Below are positions 8,058 to 16,567 of a stretch of 64,000 bases of DNA, in pieces. A program made the translations under genes and the position numbers. The notes beneath the pieces were generated by a model. That model did no database searches and was not told the DNA's origin. It was given only the letters and a program-made list of their open reading frames with translations. Source of the DNA: Streptomyces poonensis (GTDB lineage: Bacteria; Actinomycetota; Actinomycetes; Streptomycetales; Streptomycetaceae); the NCBI RefSeq assembly GCF_014650915.1, contig NZ_BMVW01000004.1, positions 124,001-188,000 of the forward strand, read 5' to 3'. Position 1 is the stretch's first letter, and each line of letters begins with the position of its first letter.

Positions 8058-9464
8058 CTAGATCACTAGCGACAGCAGCAGGACCAGGCCGCCCGCGACC
8101 ACGGAGATGATGCACTCCATCACCGACCAGGTCTTCAGGTTCTGCCCGACGCTGACCCCGAAGTACTCCTTGATCAGCCAGAAACCGGCGTCGTTCACAT
8201 GGCTCAGGAACACCGAGCCCGCGCCGATGGCCAGCACCAGCAGGGCGGCGTGCGTGGTCGACATGTCGGCCGCGAGCGGCGCGACGAGACCGGCCGCCGA
8301 GATGGTGGCCACGGTCGCCGAACCGGTCGCCAGCCGGATCGCCACCGCGATCAGCCAGGCCAGCAGGATCGCCGGGATCGACCAGTCCTTGGAGATGTCC
8401 AGGACCATCTGGCCGACGCCCGAGTCGATCAGCGTCTGCTTGAAGCCGCCGCCGGCGCCGACGATGAGCAGGATGCCCGCGATCGGGGCGAGGGACTTCT
8501 CGACGGTCTCGGAGAGCCGGCCCTTGCTGAACCCGGCCGGGCGGCCCATGGTGAACAGGGCCACCAGCACGGACGCGAGCAGGGCGATCATCGGCGAGCC
8601 GATCACGTCGAAGACGCGCTGCACGGAGTTCTCGGGGTCGTCGATGACGATGTCGACGAGCGCCTTGGCCAGCATCAGCACGACCGGCAGCAGCATGGTG
8701 GCGAGGGTGGCCCCGAAGCTGGGGCGGCGGCCCGTCTTCTCGAGCTCGCCGGAGGTGCGCGGCTCGATCATCCGCTCGGGCGCCTGGACGTCCACCCAGC
8801 GGGCGGCGACCTTGGAGAACACCGGGCCGGCGATGATCACCGTCGGGATGGCGACCAGCACACCGAGGGCGAGGGTGATACCGAGGTCGGCCCCGACCGC
8901 GTCGACCGCGGCCAGCGGACCGGGGTGCGGGGGCACCAGGCCGTGCATCACGGACAGACCGGCGAGCGCCGGGATGCCGATCCGCATCAGCGAGTAGTTG
9001 CCGCGCTTGGCGACCATCATCACGACCGGGATCAGCAGCACGACGCCGACCTCGAAGAACAGCGGCAGACCGATCACCGAGGCGATCAGCACCATCGCCC
9101 ACGGCATCGAACGGCCGCCGGCCTTCCTGAGGATCGTGTCGACGATCTGGTCGGCGCCGCCGGAGTCCGCGAGCAGCTTGCCGAGGATCGCGCCCAGGGC
9201 GATGAGGACGCCGACGCCGGAGACCGTAGAGCCGAGTCCGCTGGTGAAGCTGCTGATGACCTTGTCGAGGGGGGCACCGGCCGCGGCGCCGAGGGCCAGC
9301 GAGCCGATCGTCAGGGACAGGAAGGCGTGCAGCTTGAACTTGGTGATGAGCAGCACGATGACGGCGATGCCCGCCAGGACGGCGATGCCCAGCTGAGCGT
9401 GGCCCGCCGAGGTGATCGGTTCGGCGGTGTCCGCTGCCAGCATCTCGACGCTGAGTCTGGTCAC
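8058..9464 (-). CDS. gntP: Gluconate:H+ symporter, GntP family
   Basis: A 468-residue polytopic permease with 12-14 hydrophobic segments, including LGIAVLAGIAVIVLLITKF, ALGAILGKLLADSGGADQIVDTI and LVPPHPGPLAAVDAVGADLG, all typical of GntP/Gnt-II permeases. It imports gluconate or a related sugar acid with protons. It begins with GTG 9464, preceded by AAGGGA. gntK lies 186 bases upstream on the same strand and a GntR regulator is divergent, which gives a full uptake-phosphorylation-control unit. Exact substrate is inferred from the neighbours. Confidence 0.92.
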   Translation of the reverse strand: MTRLSVEMLAADTAEPITSAGHAQLGIAVLAGIAVIVLLITKFKLHAFLSLTIGSLALGAAAGAPLDKVISSFTSGLGSTVSGVGVLIALGAILGKLLADSGGADQIVDTILRKAGGRSMPWAMVLIASVIGLPLFFEVGVVLLIPVVMMVAKRGNYSLMRIGIPALAGLSVMHGLVPPHPGPLAAVDAVGADLGITLALGVLVAIPTVIIAGPVFSKVAARWVDVQAPERMIEPRTSGELEKTGRRPSFGATLATMLLPVVLMLAKALVDIVIDDPENSVQRVFDVIGSPMIALLASVLVALFTMGRPAGFSKGRLSETVEKSLAPIAGILLIVGAGGGFKQTLIDSGVGQMVLDISKDWSIPAILLAWLIAVAIRLATGSATVATISAAGLVAPLAADMSTTHAALLVLAIGAGSVFLSHVNDAGFWLIKEYFGVSVGQNLKTWSVMECIISVVAGGLVLLLSLVI

Positions 9465-9650
9465 GGTGAATCCCTTGCGTGTACGGGGAGGTGGGGGAGG
9501 GAGGGGGAGGAGGCGGGCCGGCCGTCGGATCCGCGGTCCGCGGGGCCGAGGTGAGGGGCCGGGCCGCCCGGTCTGTCGAGGGACCGAACGGCGTTCGGCC
9601 CGTCGGGTGCTCCGGGGGTGCTTCCTGCCGCTTCCGGGTCCTGCCGGACC

Positions 9651-10169
9651 TTACGAAGCGGGCCGGTCGAGCTCGTCCAGTGCGTCGGCGGCCCGCCCGG
9701 CGATGTCCTCGGGACTGCCCGCGACGTCGACGGCGACACCCGCCTCGTCCGCCTCGAGCGGCTGGAGCGTGGCGAACTGGGAGTCCAGCAGGGCCGTCGG
9801 CATGAAGTGGCCCTGCCGCTTGCCCATCCGGTCCTCGATGAGGGCCCGGTCGCCGCTGAGGTGGACGAAGACGACGTCCGGCGCGGCCGCCCGCAACCGG
9901 TCCCGGTAGCTGCGCTTCAGCGCCGAGCAGCTCACCACCCCGCCGAGTCCGGACCGCTCGTGGGCCCAGGCGCCGATGGCGTCCAGCCACGGCCACCGGT
10001 CCGTGTCGTCCAGGGGGGTCCCGGCCGACATCTTGGCGATGTTGGCCTCCGGGTGGAAGTCGTCGCCCTCGGCGTACGGAACGCCGAGCCGGGACGCGAG
10101 CAGGGGGCCGATCGTGGTCTTGCCGGTCCCTGCCACACCCATGACCACGACGACGTGGGGGGTACGCAT
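9651..10169 (-). CDS. gntK: Gluconokinase
   Basis: A 172-residue kinase of the shikimate-kinase-like GntK family. The P-loop GVAGTGKTT is at residues 11-19, and DDFHPEANIAKMSAGTPLDDTDRWPWL is the characteristic gluconate-binding segment (about residues 36-62), followed by CSALKRSYRDRLR and the lid motif GHFMPTALLDSQFATLQP. It converts gluconate to 6-phosphogluconate with ATP, feeding the pentose phosphate pathway. The ATG has GAGG 6 bases upstream. It is the first gene of the gnt operon. Confidence 0.95.
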   Translation of the reverse strand: MRTPHVVVVMGVAGTGKTTIGPLLASRLGVPYAEGDDFHPEANIAKMSAGTPLDDTDRWPWLDAIGAWAHERSGLGGVVSCSALKRSYRDRLRAAAPDVVFVHLSGDRALIEDRMGKRQGHFMPTALLDSQFATLQPLEADEAGVAVDVAGSPEDIAGRAADALDELDRPAS

Positions 10170-10200
10170 GAACTACCTCGCTGTGCTGTCTTCGTCGACA

Positions 10201-10324
10201 TCGACGCCATCTCTGTCATTCGGCGTCGACCTCACTGAAACCCATTAGGTACGACAAATTCAAGAGTCTGTGATGAATAAGTCTGACTTTTTCTCGGAGC
10301 GGCCGTGCTCGTACCCTGATCCCC
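10201..10324. promoter_or_regulatory. gntK/gntR divergent control region with inverted repeats
   Basis: Three structures are visible. TCGACGCC (10201-10208) pairs with GGCGTCGA (10222-10229) across 13 bases and would form a hairpin in a gntK leader. AAGTCTGACTT (10279-10289) is an 11-base palindrome, and its AGTCTG half recurs at 10265-10270, a plausible GntR site. TACCCT (10312-10317) is a -10 box 7 bases before the gntR ATG, so that mRNA looks leaderless. Confidence 0.45.
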
Positions 10325-11050
10325 ATGAGCACAGGGGGCCGAGGACTGCACGGCCAGGTACTGGACATCCTCGGACCGGCGATCACCGCGGGCGAATACC
10401 CGCCGGGCAGCGTGCTGCGCACCGACGAGCTGGCGCAGCGCTTCGAGGTGTCACGCTCCGTGATGCGCGAGGCGGTCCGGGTGCTGGAGTCCATGCACCT
10501 GGTGGAGTCCCGCCGCCGGGTCGGCGTGACGGTCCGCCCGACCCCCGAGTGGAACGTGTACGACCCCCAGGTCATCCGCTGGCGGCTGGCCGGCGCCGAC
10601 CGGCCGCGCCAGCTGCGTTCGCTCACCGTGCTGCGCTCCGCGGTCGAGCCGGTCGCCGCGGGGCTGGCCGCGCGGCACGCCACCGCGGAACAGTGCGCCG
10701 AGCTCACCGAGGCCGCCCTCGGCATGGTGGCCAACTCGAAGGGGCACCAGCTGGAGGGATACCTCTTCCACGACGTGGCCTTCCACCGGGTGGTCCTCAA
10801 CGCCTCGGGCAACGAGATGTTCGCCCGCCTCGGTGATGTCGTCGCGGAGGTCCTCACGGGACGCACCCAGCACGAGGTGATGTTCCACGACCCCGACCCG
10901 GCCGCCGTCACCCTGCACGTCCAGGTCGCCGAGGCCGTCCGCGCGGGCGACGCGGCCCGGGCCGAGCAGCTCACCCGGGAGATCACGCTCGGCGCGCTCG
11001 AGGAGCTGGAGATCCTGGCGCCGAACGGGCGGAGGCCGGCCGCGGGCTGA
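10325..11050 (+). CDS. gntR: GntR family (FCD/FadR subfamily) regulator of gluconate genes
   Basis: A 241-residue regulator. The winged helix-turn-helix is at about residues 20-75 (ITAGEYPPGSVLRTDELAQRF, then VSRSVMREAVRVLESMHLV), followed by an FCD all-helical effector domain with the metal-ligand pattern HDVAFHR near residue 150. It is divergent from gntK-gntP and probably represses them in the absence of gluconate or 6-phosphogluconate, as in other actinobacteria. There is no Shine-Dalgarno sequence before the ATG at 10325, but a -10-like TACCCT lies 7 bases upstream. The symbol is assigned by context. Confidence 0.87.
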   Translation: MSTGGRGLHGQVLDILGPAITAGEYPPGSVLRTDELAQRFEVSRSVMREAVRVLESMHLVESRRRVGVTVRPTPEWNVYDPQVIRWRLAGADRPRQLRSLTVLRSAVEPVAAGLAARHATAEQCAELTEAALGMVANSKGHQLEGYLFHDVAFHRVVLNASGNEMFARLGDVVAEVLTGRTQHEVMFHDPDPAAVTLHVQVAEAVRAGDAARAEQLTREITLGALEELEILAPNGRRPAAG

Positions 11051-11092
11051 GCGTCCGAGGCCGCTCCGGGAGGTTCCCGGCCGCTCGCCCGG

Positions 11093-11515
11093 CTACTCCG
11101 GGAAGTCCCCGTCCACGTACACCCACGCGCCGTCGACCCGCTCGAAGCGGCTGCGCTCGTGCAGCGCGCCGCCGCGGTAGGAGGCCCGGAAGGTCACTGT
11201 CCCCGTGGTGTGGAACGCCGAGCCGCCGGACGTCTCCAGCACCTCCAGCCCCGTCCATACCGGACCGGTGCCGAGGTCGACCTCCGTGGGCCGGGTGCGC
11301 GGATGCCACGTCCGCAGCAGATAGGCCTCGTCCCGCTTCACGAACGCGCTGTACCGCGACCGCATCAGCGCCTCGGCCGTGGGGGCCGCCGCCTCCCCCC
11401 GGTGGAACCGGCCACAGCACACCTCGTACGTCTCCGCATGACCGCATGGGCAGGAGAGGGTGTGCGCGGGGGCCGGGGCGGGCCGCCGCCGGGAAGGCGA
11501 AGTGCGTCGGGGCAT
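11093..11515 (-). CDS. YchJ/UPF0225 family protein with SEC-C-like zinc motif
   Basis: A 140-residue protein. After a short basic N-terminus it has CPCGHAETYEVCCGRFH at about residues 22-38, the C-x-C-x8-CC cysteine cluster of YchJ/SEC-C proteins that binds zinc. It continues EALMRSRYSAFVKRDEAYLLRTWHP and ends WVYVDGDFPE, all family signatures. The start at ATG 11515 is tentative. Molecular role unknown. Confidence 0.85.
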   Translation of the reverse strand: MPRRTSPSRRRPAPAPAHTLSCPCGHAETYEVCCGRFHRGEAAAPTAEALMRSRYSAFVKRDEAYLLRTWHPRTRPTEVDLGTGPVWTGLEVLETSGGSAFHTTGTVTFRASYRGGALHERSRFERVDGAWVYVDGDFPE

Positions 11516-12445
11516 GCCCCCATTCTGCGGCAACGCCGTCCGGGCGGACCATGCGCGGCGTCCGCCGCGGCACGCGCACATCGTGTCCGAGAGGTGCCCC
11601 GGCCCTCTGTGGACTTCCCCTCAGAAGGGCGATGAGTGGCGTGAACACGCCTTGCCGTCCCAACTCCCCACTCTCCAGAGTGGATCGAGCGCTCGAGCAT
11701 CAGGAGTCACAAGCACGCCGCTCGACCCGGACGACCGACGCGCGGTCTCCTGATGCCTCCACCCAGTGCCCGGCAAGGAGTCCAGGGGAAGGAGGGGAGA
11801 AGCCGGCGCAGCCCCCGCGTCCCGGCGTCCACGTCGAAGCGCTTCCCGGCGGCGTCCGCCGCGGACCTCTGGACGCACCGGTACGCGTCACCGGCTCCGC
11901 CGCACCCGAGCGCCGCTTCGGCGGACCGGGCCCGCGCGGTGCCATCGCCGTCGACCACGACACGACACGCCCCGCCCCCGCCCCGACGAGACCTTCGACC
12001 TGCGGGTGTACGACGCCGAGGACGACGCCCGCGAGAGCTCACCGGTCTGCCCCGCACCCCGCACCCCGCACCCCGCGCGCGGCCGCCCCGCGCCGACCGT
12101 GACGATCGGCGACGTGGAGCGCGCGTGAACGCCGATGCCGTACGACCTCCGACACCGTCAGCACGACCCCCGACTCCGTCGGCAAGGTCTCGCCGCACCG
12201 TCGCAGAGCCGGCGCCGCTGCCCGGAGCGCGAGCCGCGCGCTGCTCGACGCGCCCGACAGGGCAGTGAGCGCCGGGGCCGGCCGGCCGCCGAGCCCGACG
12301 AGCGGACCGCCGTCCGGTTCCACCAGGCCCGCACCCTCGCCGCCGACCTGACCGGACCGCACGGCGACCCGGCCCCCGCCACCCTCCGGCCGCGGACCAC
12401 ATCCCGGCCGAAGCAGCCGAAGAGAGCCACGGAAGGAAACGAGTG
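11516..12445. other. 930-base stretch with no intact gene
   Basis: No reading frame spans this stretch convincingly. Its right half (11760-12446) carries coding-like fragments in different frames and is entered separately as a possible pseudogene. The left part (11516-11760) may hold the promoter of the minus-strand YchJ gene; I see nothing else there. Confidence 0.5.
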
Positions 12446-12446
12446 A
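11760..12446 (+). pseudogene. Possible decayed coding region upstream of the amidase
   Basis: Coding-like pieces with Streptomyces third-position GC occur in shifting frames. One frame gives PGVHVEALPGGVRRGP (about 11820-11870). A different frame gives DETFDLRVYDAEDDARES (about 11984-12040) and ends TVTIGDVERA at a stop at 12128. A third gives TSDTVSTTPDSVGKVSPH (about 12145-12200). The second frame resumes as RTAVRFHQARTLAADLTGPHG and stops at 12446, overlapping the amidase start. The shifts fall near C-rich runs, which suggests indels. It could be one broken gene or two. The parent family is not recognised. Confidence 0.4.
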
Positions 12447-13321
12447 TGGCGACACCCCTGAGCGCCTCGAAGATGGTGCAGATCCTGCGCGCGGAGGGCC
12501 TGACGGTCCACGAGGTACGCAGCTGGCGCACGCACAACCGCAACGCGAAGGGCCCGTGGGGACCGGTCAACGGCGTGATGATCCACCACACCGTCACCTC
12601 CGGCACCACCGCGTCCGTGAACATCTGCTACGACGGCTACTCCGGCCTGCCGGGCCCCCTGTGCCACGGCGTCATCGACAAGCGGGGCCACGTCCACCTC
12701 GTCGGCAACGGCCGCGCCAACCACGCGGGCCTCGGCGACGGCGACGTCCTGCGCGCCGTGATCGGCGAGACGGCCCTGCCGGCCGACAACGAGGCCGACA
12801 CCGACGGCAACCGGCACTTCTACGGCTTCGAGTGCATCAACCTCGGCGACGGCAGGGACCCCTGGCCCGAGGCGCAGAAGGAGGCCGTCGAGAAGGCCGC
12901 CGCCGCGATCTGCCGTCACCACGGCTGGACCGAGCGGTCCGTGATCGGCCATCTGGAGTGGCAGCCCGGCAAGGTCGATCCGCGCGGCTTCACGATGAGC
13001 AGCATGCGCAAGCGCATAGCCGAGCGGCTGCGCGGCCAGGGTGGCGGTGGTCAGGACCCGGCGCCGGCGTACGAGCCGTTCCCGGGCAGCGGCTGGTTCC
13101 GCGTGGGCCGCAGATCCCCGGTGATCACCGCCATGGGCCGCCGTCTGGTGGCCGAGGGCTGCGGCCGCTACGAGGAGGGGCCGGGCCCCGAGTGGACCGA
13201 GGCCGACCGGAGGTCTTACTCGGCCTGGCAGCGGAAGCTGGGCTACAGGGGCCAGGACGCGGACGGCATCCCCGGCAGAACCAGCTGGGACAGGCTGAAG
13301 GTCCCCGCGACCGGGGGCTGA
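12446..13321 (+). CDS. N-acetylmuramoyl-L-alanine amidase with C-terminal peptidoglycan-binding domain
   Basis: A 291-residue enzyme. Residues about 1-190 form an amidase_2/PGRP-type domain. VMIHHTV supplies the first zinc histidine, FYGFECIN is the central strand, and VIGHLEWQPGKVDPRG carries the second histidine and the catalytic loop. Residues about 215-288 resemble a PG-binding_1 repeat (VITAMGRRLVAEG...WTEADRRSYSAWQRKLGY...DGIPGRTSWDRL). It would cut the bond between MurNAc and L-Ala. No signal peptide is seen, so it may act as a phage-type lysin or in recycling. The ATG at 12446 follows GGAAGG; a GTG at 12443 is the alternative. Confidence 0.88.
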   Translation: MATPLSASKMVQILRAEGLTVHEVRSWRTHNRNAKGPWGPVNGVMIHHTVTSGTTASVNICYDGYSGLPGPLCHGVIDKRGHVHLVGNGRANHAGLGDGDVLRAVIGETALPADNEADTDGNRHFYGFECINLGDGRDPWPEAQKEAVEKAAAAICRHHGWTERSVIGHLEWQPGKVDPRGFTMSSMRKRIAERLRGQGGGGQDPAPAYEPFPGSGWFRVGRRSPVITAMGRRLVAEGCGRYEEGPGPEWTEADRRSYSAWQRKLGYRGQDADGIPGRTSWDRLKVPATGG

Positions 13322-13348
13322 GCCGCGACCGAGGCTGAGCCGCGACCG
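13316..13348. repeat. 16-bp direct repeat at the amidase stop
   Basis: GGCTGAGCCGCGACCG occurs at 13316-13331 and again at 13333-13348. The first copy contains the amidase TGA stop, so the second is probably a duplication of the gene end. Confidence 0.7.
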
Positions 13349-13353
13349 TAAGC

Positions 13354-13390
13354 CGAAGGCCCCGCTCCTCTGGGAGGAGCGGGGCCTTCG
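13354..13390. terminator. Bidirectional terminator
   Basis: A 17-bp perfect stem, CGAAGGCCCCGCTCCTC (13354-13370) with its complement (13374-13390) and a TGG loop, between the amidase and the convergent tRNA-Leu. Confidence 0.88.
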
Positions 13391-13393
13391 CCG

Positions 13394-13481
13394 TGGTGTC
13401 CGAGGGGGGACTTGAACCCCCACGCCCGATAAAGGGCACTAGCACCTCAAGCTAGCGCGTCTGCCATTCCGCCACCCGGAC
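13394..13481 (-). tRNA. tRNA-Leu (anticodon GAG)
   Basis: An 88-base tRNA including an encoded CCA (revcomp of 13394-13396). The acceptor GTCCGGG pairs with CTCGGAC with a G-T pair, the discriminator is A, and the D arm reads GGCGGAATGGCAGAC. The anticodon stem CTAGC/GCTAG encloses loop TTGAGGT (anticodon GAG, codon CUC). A long variable arm TGCCCTTTATCGGGCG, as in class II tRNAs, precedes the T arm GGGGGTTCAAGTCCCCC. Confidence 0.96.
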
Positions 13482-13714
13482 AAGGTGTCTGTCGTGCGGG
13501 GTTTCCCTCGCGGCGACAGAGAAAACATTACCAGGCTTTCGAGGGCCCTCGATCACCTCCCGGTCCCACCCCGGGCCCACTCCCGTCCCACCACCCGCCC
13601 CGCTTCCCCGTCCGGTGTGAACGGCGTGTGACGGGCCGGGCCCGGTCTTGGGCGGGCGGGGCAGCGGAGGGAGGATGAGGGGAACCACCAGCGACGACAG
13701 CGGGAGGAAGCAGC

Positions 13715-15040
13715 GTGAGCGACACGGACACGACCAGGGGCGTCACCGGCGAGGACGAGGTCGTGGACCTCTGCCGCGAGCTGATCCGCATCGACACCAG
13801 CAACTACGGCGACCACTCCGGCCCGGGCGAGCGGAAGGCCGCCGAGTACGTCGCCGAGAAGCTCGCCGAGGTCGGTCTCGAACCGAAGATCTTCGAGTCC
13901 CACCAGGGGCGCGCCTCCACGGTCGCCCGCATCGAGGGCGAGGACCCGTCCCGGCCCGCGCTCCTCATCCACGGCCACACCGACGTCGTCCCGGCGAACG
14001 CCTCGGACTGGACCCGCCACCCGTTCTCCGGCGAGATCGCGGACGGCTGCGTGTGGGGCCGCGGCGCGGTCGACATGAAGGACATGGACGCCATGACCCT
14101 GGCGGTCGTGCGCGACCGGCTGCGCAGCGGCCGCAAGCCCCCGCGCGACATCGTGCTCGCCTTCCTCGCCGACGAGGAGGCCGGCGGCACGTACGGCGCG
14201 AAGTACCTGGTCGACAAGCACCCGGACCTCTTCGAGGGCGTCACCGAGGCGATCGGCGAGGTCGGCGGGTTCTCCTTCACGGTCAACGAGAAGCTGCGGC
14301 TCTACCTCGTCGAGACCGCCGAGAAGGGCATGCACTGGATGCGGCTCACCGTGGACGGCACGGCCGGGCACGGCTCGATGACCAACACCGACAACGCCAT
14401 CACCGAGCTCTGCGACGCCGTCGCCAGGCTCGGGCGCCACACCTGGCCGGTGCGGGTCACCAAGACCGTACGGGCCTTCCTGGACGAGCTGTCCGACGCG
14501 CTCGGCACCGAGCTCGACCCGGACAACATGGACGAGACGCTGGCCAAGCTCGGCGGCATCGCCAAGATGATCGGCACGACCCTGCGCAACTCGGCCGCCC
14601 CGACCATGCTCGGCGCCGGCTACAAGGTCAACGTCATCCCGGGCCAGGCCACCGCGCACGTCGACGGCCGCTTCCTGCCCGGCTACGAGGAGGAGTTCCT
14701 CGCCGACCTCGACCGGATCCTCGGCCCGCGGGTCAAGCGGGAGGACGTGCACGCGGACAAGGCCCTGGAGACCGACTTCGACGGCCGGCTCGTCGACGCC
14801 ATGCAGAGCGCGCTGCGCGCCGAGGACCCGATCGCCCGGGCGGTGCCGTACATGCTCTCCGGCGGCACCGACGCCAAGTCCTTCGACGACCTCGGCATCC
14901 GCTGCTTCGGCTTCGCGCCGCTGCAGCTGCCGCCGGAGCTGGACTTCGCGGGCATGTTCCACGGTGTCGATGAGCGGGTGCCGGTGGACGGCCTGAAGTT
15001 CGGCGTGCGGGTGCTCGACCGTTTCATCGACGCGTCCTGA
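13715..15040 (+). CDS. M20 family metallopeptidase
   Basis: A 441-residue zinc peptidase of the M20/ArgE/DapE/CPDG2 family. Metal and catalytic motifs are in order: LLIHGHTDVVP (about residues 83-93), WGRGAVDMKDMDAM (about 112-125), FLADEEAGG with the catalytic Glu pair (about 150) and a dimerisation domain containing GTAGHGSM. A C-terminal His lies in GMFHGVDERVP. It hydrolyses a peptide or N-acyl amino acid. GTG 13715 follows GGGAGGA. It is monocistronic, beside the tRNA and upstream of the chaplins. Substrate unknown. Confidence 0.92.
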   Translation: MSDTDTTRGVTGEDEVVDLCRELIRIDTSNYGDHSGPGERKAAEYVAEKLAEVGLEPKIFESHQGRASTVARIEGEDPSRPALLIHGHTDVVPANASDWTRHPFSGEIADGCVWGRGAVDMKDMDAMTLAVVRDRLRSGRKPPRDIVLAFLADEEAGGTYGAKYLVDKHPDLFEGVTEAIGEVGGFSFTVNEKLRLYLVETAEKGMHWMRLTVDGTAGHGSMTNTDNAITELCDAVARLGRHTWPVRVTKTVRAFLDELSDALGTELDPDNMDETLAKLGGIAKMIGTTLRNSAAPTMLGAGYKVNVIPGQATAHVDGRFLPGYEEEFLADLDRILGPRVKREDVHADKALETDFDGRLVDAMQSALRAEDPIARAVPYMLSGGTDAKSFDDLGIRCFGFAPLQLPPELDFAGMFHGVDERVPVDGLKFGVRVLDRFIDAS

Positions 15041-15048
15041 GCGGAGCC

Positions 15049-15076
15049 GGCCTGAGCGATTCGGCCTGAGCGATTC
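15049..15076. repeat. 14-bp tandem duplication
   Basis: GGCCTGAGCGATTC at 15049-15062 is repeated exactly at 15063-15076, just after the M20 peptidase stop and upstream of the chpH promoter region. Confidence 0.9.
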
Positions 15077-15202
15077 GGCAGTCCGTACGATGATCGACCG
15101 GGACGAGTGAATGAGACCATCAGCTCGTATCTCTATTACTCCTTCCTCGTTTCAGACCGTGTGATCCGCACTACGGGATCTCATTGTCAACAAGGAGGAA
15201 TA

Positions 15203-15436
15203 ATGATCAAGAAGGTCGTCGCCACCGCGGCTGCCACCGGCGGTCTGGTTCTCGCGGGTGCGGGACTGGCTGCCGCTCACACGGGCGCCCAGGCTGCGGC
15301 CGTGGGCTCCCCTGGTGTCCTCTCGGGCAACGTCCTGCAGGTGCCCGTCAAGGTCTCGCCGAACATCTGCGGCAACACGGTCAACGTGGTCGGGCTGATG
15401 AACCCCGCCTTCGGCAACGCCTGCTACAGCAAGTGA
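15203..15436 (+). CDS. chpH: Short chaplin (ChpH type)
   Basis: A 77-residue secreted hydrophobic protein. MIKKVVATAAATGGLVLAGAGLAAA is the Sec signal (cut near residue 25-28). One chaplin domain follows: GSPGVLSGNVLQVPV...NICGNTVNVVGLMNPAFGNAC, with the two cysteines that form the disulfide. Chaplins self-assemble into amyloid-like fibres that lower surface tension and coat aerial hyphae. ATG 15203 has a strong AGGAGG, within AAGGAGGAATA, and the gene has a long AT-richer leader (about 15100-15200), unusual for the window. It is directly upstream of the long chaplin, as for chpH/chpC in S. coelicolor. Confidence 0.95.
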   Translation: MIKKVVATAAATGGLVLAGAGLAAAHTGAQAAAVGSPGVLSGNVLQVPVKVSPNICGNTVNVVGLMNPAFGNACYSK

Positions 15437-15555
15437 CGTCGTGCCTCATCCCATGAGGGTCTGAGCCCGTCGGCCCCGGAGTGCGAGCCGCGCTCCGGGG
15501 CCGACCGGCTTCTCCGAGTGAAGCGATCCAGGACACGAAGGCAGGGAATTCGACG

Positions 15556-16479
15556 ATGCGACAGGTCACTCGCAAGGGCCTGATGACCATGGCGGCGGCA
15601 ACGGGCGTCATCGCCGCGACCGGCGGCTACGCGAGCGCCGACTCCGGCGCCCAGAGCACCGCCGCCAACTCGCCCGGGGTGCTCTCGGGCAACTCCGTGC
15701 AGGCTCCGGTGCACGCGCCGGCCAACGTCTGCGGCAACACCGTGAGCGTCGTGGGGGAGTTCAACCCGTCGGCGGGCAACCGGTGCGCCAACGGTGGAGG
15801 CGGAGCCCAGGGCGATGACGGCGGGTACGGCGGGTACGGCGGGTACGGTGATGGTGCCCATGGTGACGGTGGCTACGGAAGCCACGGGGATGACGTGGGT
15901 TACGGAGGCCACGGGGGCGGCGGTTCCCAGGCCAGTGGGGTCGCCGGTGACTCGCCCGGTGTCGCCACCGGGAACGATGTCCAGGTGCCGGTGAACGCCC
16001 CGGTCAACGTGTGCGGCAACAACGTGCAGGCCGTCGGGATCGGCAACTCCACCACCGGGAACGAGTGCGGGAACGGGGCCGGCTCCGGCGACGACCACTC
16101 CGGTGGCGGCCACCCGATGCCTCCGGGCGACGGTCACGAGAACCCGCCGGGCGATCCGGGACACCCGGCTGACCAGGGCACCCCGGGCTCTCCCGCTGCC
16201 CCCGGGGACGCGGACGGCGCGGGCCACTCCGGGAACCACGCGAGGCCGGGCGAGCCCGGGGAGCCAGGACGTCCCGGTGCGTCCGGCGGTACGGGCGACC
16301 CGGCCTGGGACGGCGAGCGGGCGGACCTCCTCAGCGCGCAGACCGTCACGCAGCCCCAGGGCATCGCGGAGCTCGCGCGGACGGGCAGTGACCTTCCGCT
16401 CGGCCTCGCGCTCCCGGTGGGCGCGGGCGCGCTGCTCGGCGGGGCCCTGCTCTACCGCAAGGCACGGGCGCTCTCGTAA
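15556..16479 (+). CDS. chpC: Long chaplin with two chaplin domains and sortase signal (ChpC type)
   Basis: A 307-residue cell-wall-anchored protein. It has a signal peptide (about 1-30), chaplin domain 1 (about 38-78, NSPGVLSGNSVQAPV...NVCGNTVSVVGEFNPSAGNRC) and a Gly/Tyr/His-rich linker (about 80-125) of GGYGGYGGYG type. Chaplin domain 2 (about 132-173) is followed by a Pro/Gly collagen-like stretch (GEPGEPGRPG). The C-terminus has LARTG, the LAxTG signal of class E sortases, then a membrane helix and a basic tail (YRKARALS). It displays chaplin modules on the wall. The linker varies widely among species. Confidence 0.93.
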   Translation: MRQVTRKGLMTMAAATGVIAATGGYASADSGAQSTAANSPGVLSGNSVQAPVHAPANVCGNTVSVVGEFNPSAGNRCANGGGGAQGDDGGYGGYGGYGDGAHGDGGYGSHGDDVGYGGHGGGGSQASGVAGDSPGVATGNDVQVPVNAPVNVCGNNVQAVGIGNSTTGNECGNGAGSGDDHSGGGHPMPPGDGHENPPGDPGHPADQGTPGSPAAPGDADGAGHSGNHARPGEPGEPGRPGASGGTGDPAWDGERADLLSAQTVTQPQGIAELARTGSDLPLGLALPVGAGALLGGALLYRKARALS

Positions 16480-16491
16480 CCGGCGGCCGGC

Positions 16492-16534
16492 ACAACGGAG
16501 CGGGCCCCGCACCGGCGGGGCCCGCTTCCGTTGT
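16492..16534. terminator. Bidirectional terminator after chpC
   Basis: ACAACGGA + GCGGGCCCCGC (16492-16510), an ACCG loop, then GCGGGGCCCGC (16515-16525) and TTCCGTTGT, with a single bulged base. It separates chpC from the convergent DUF5703 gene. Confidence 0.88.
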
Positions 16535-16567
16535 TCTTCTCATGTTGTTCTTCTCAGTCGGAAGCCC

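Noticed and set aside
11820..11900. A phage tail sheath or eCIS gene start
   Set aside because: The similarity is a few residues only and the frame is broken; kept only as a weak comment.
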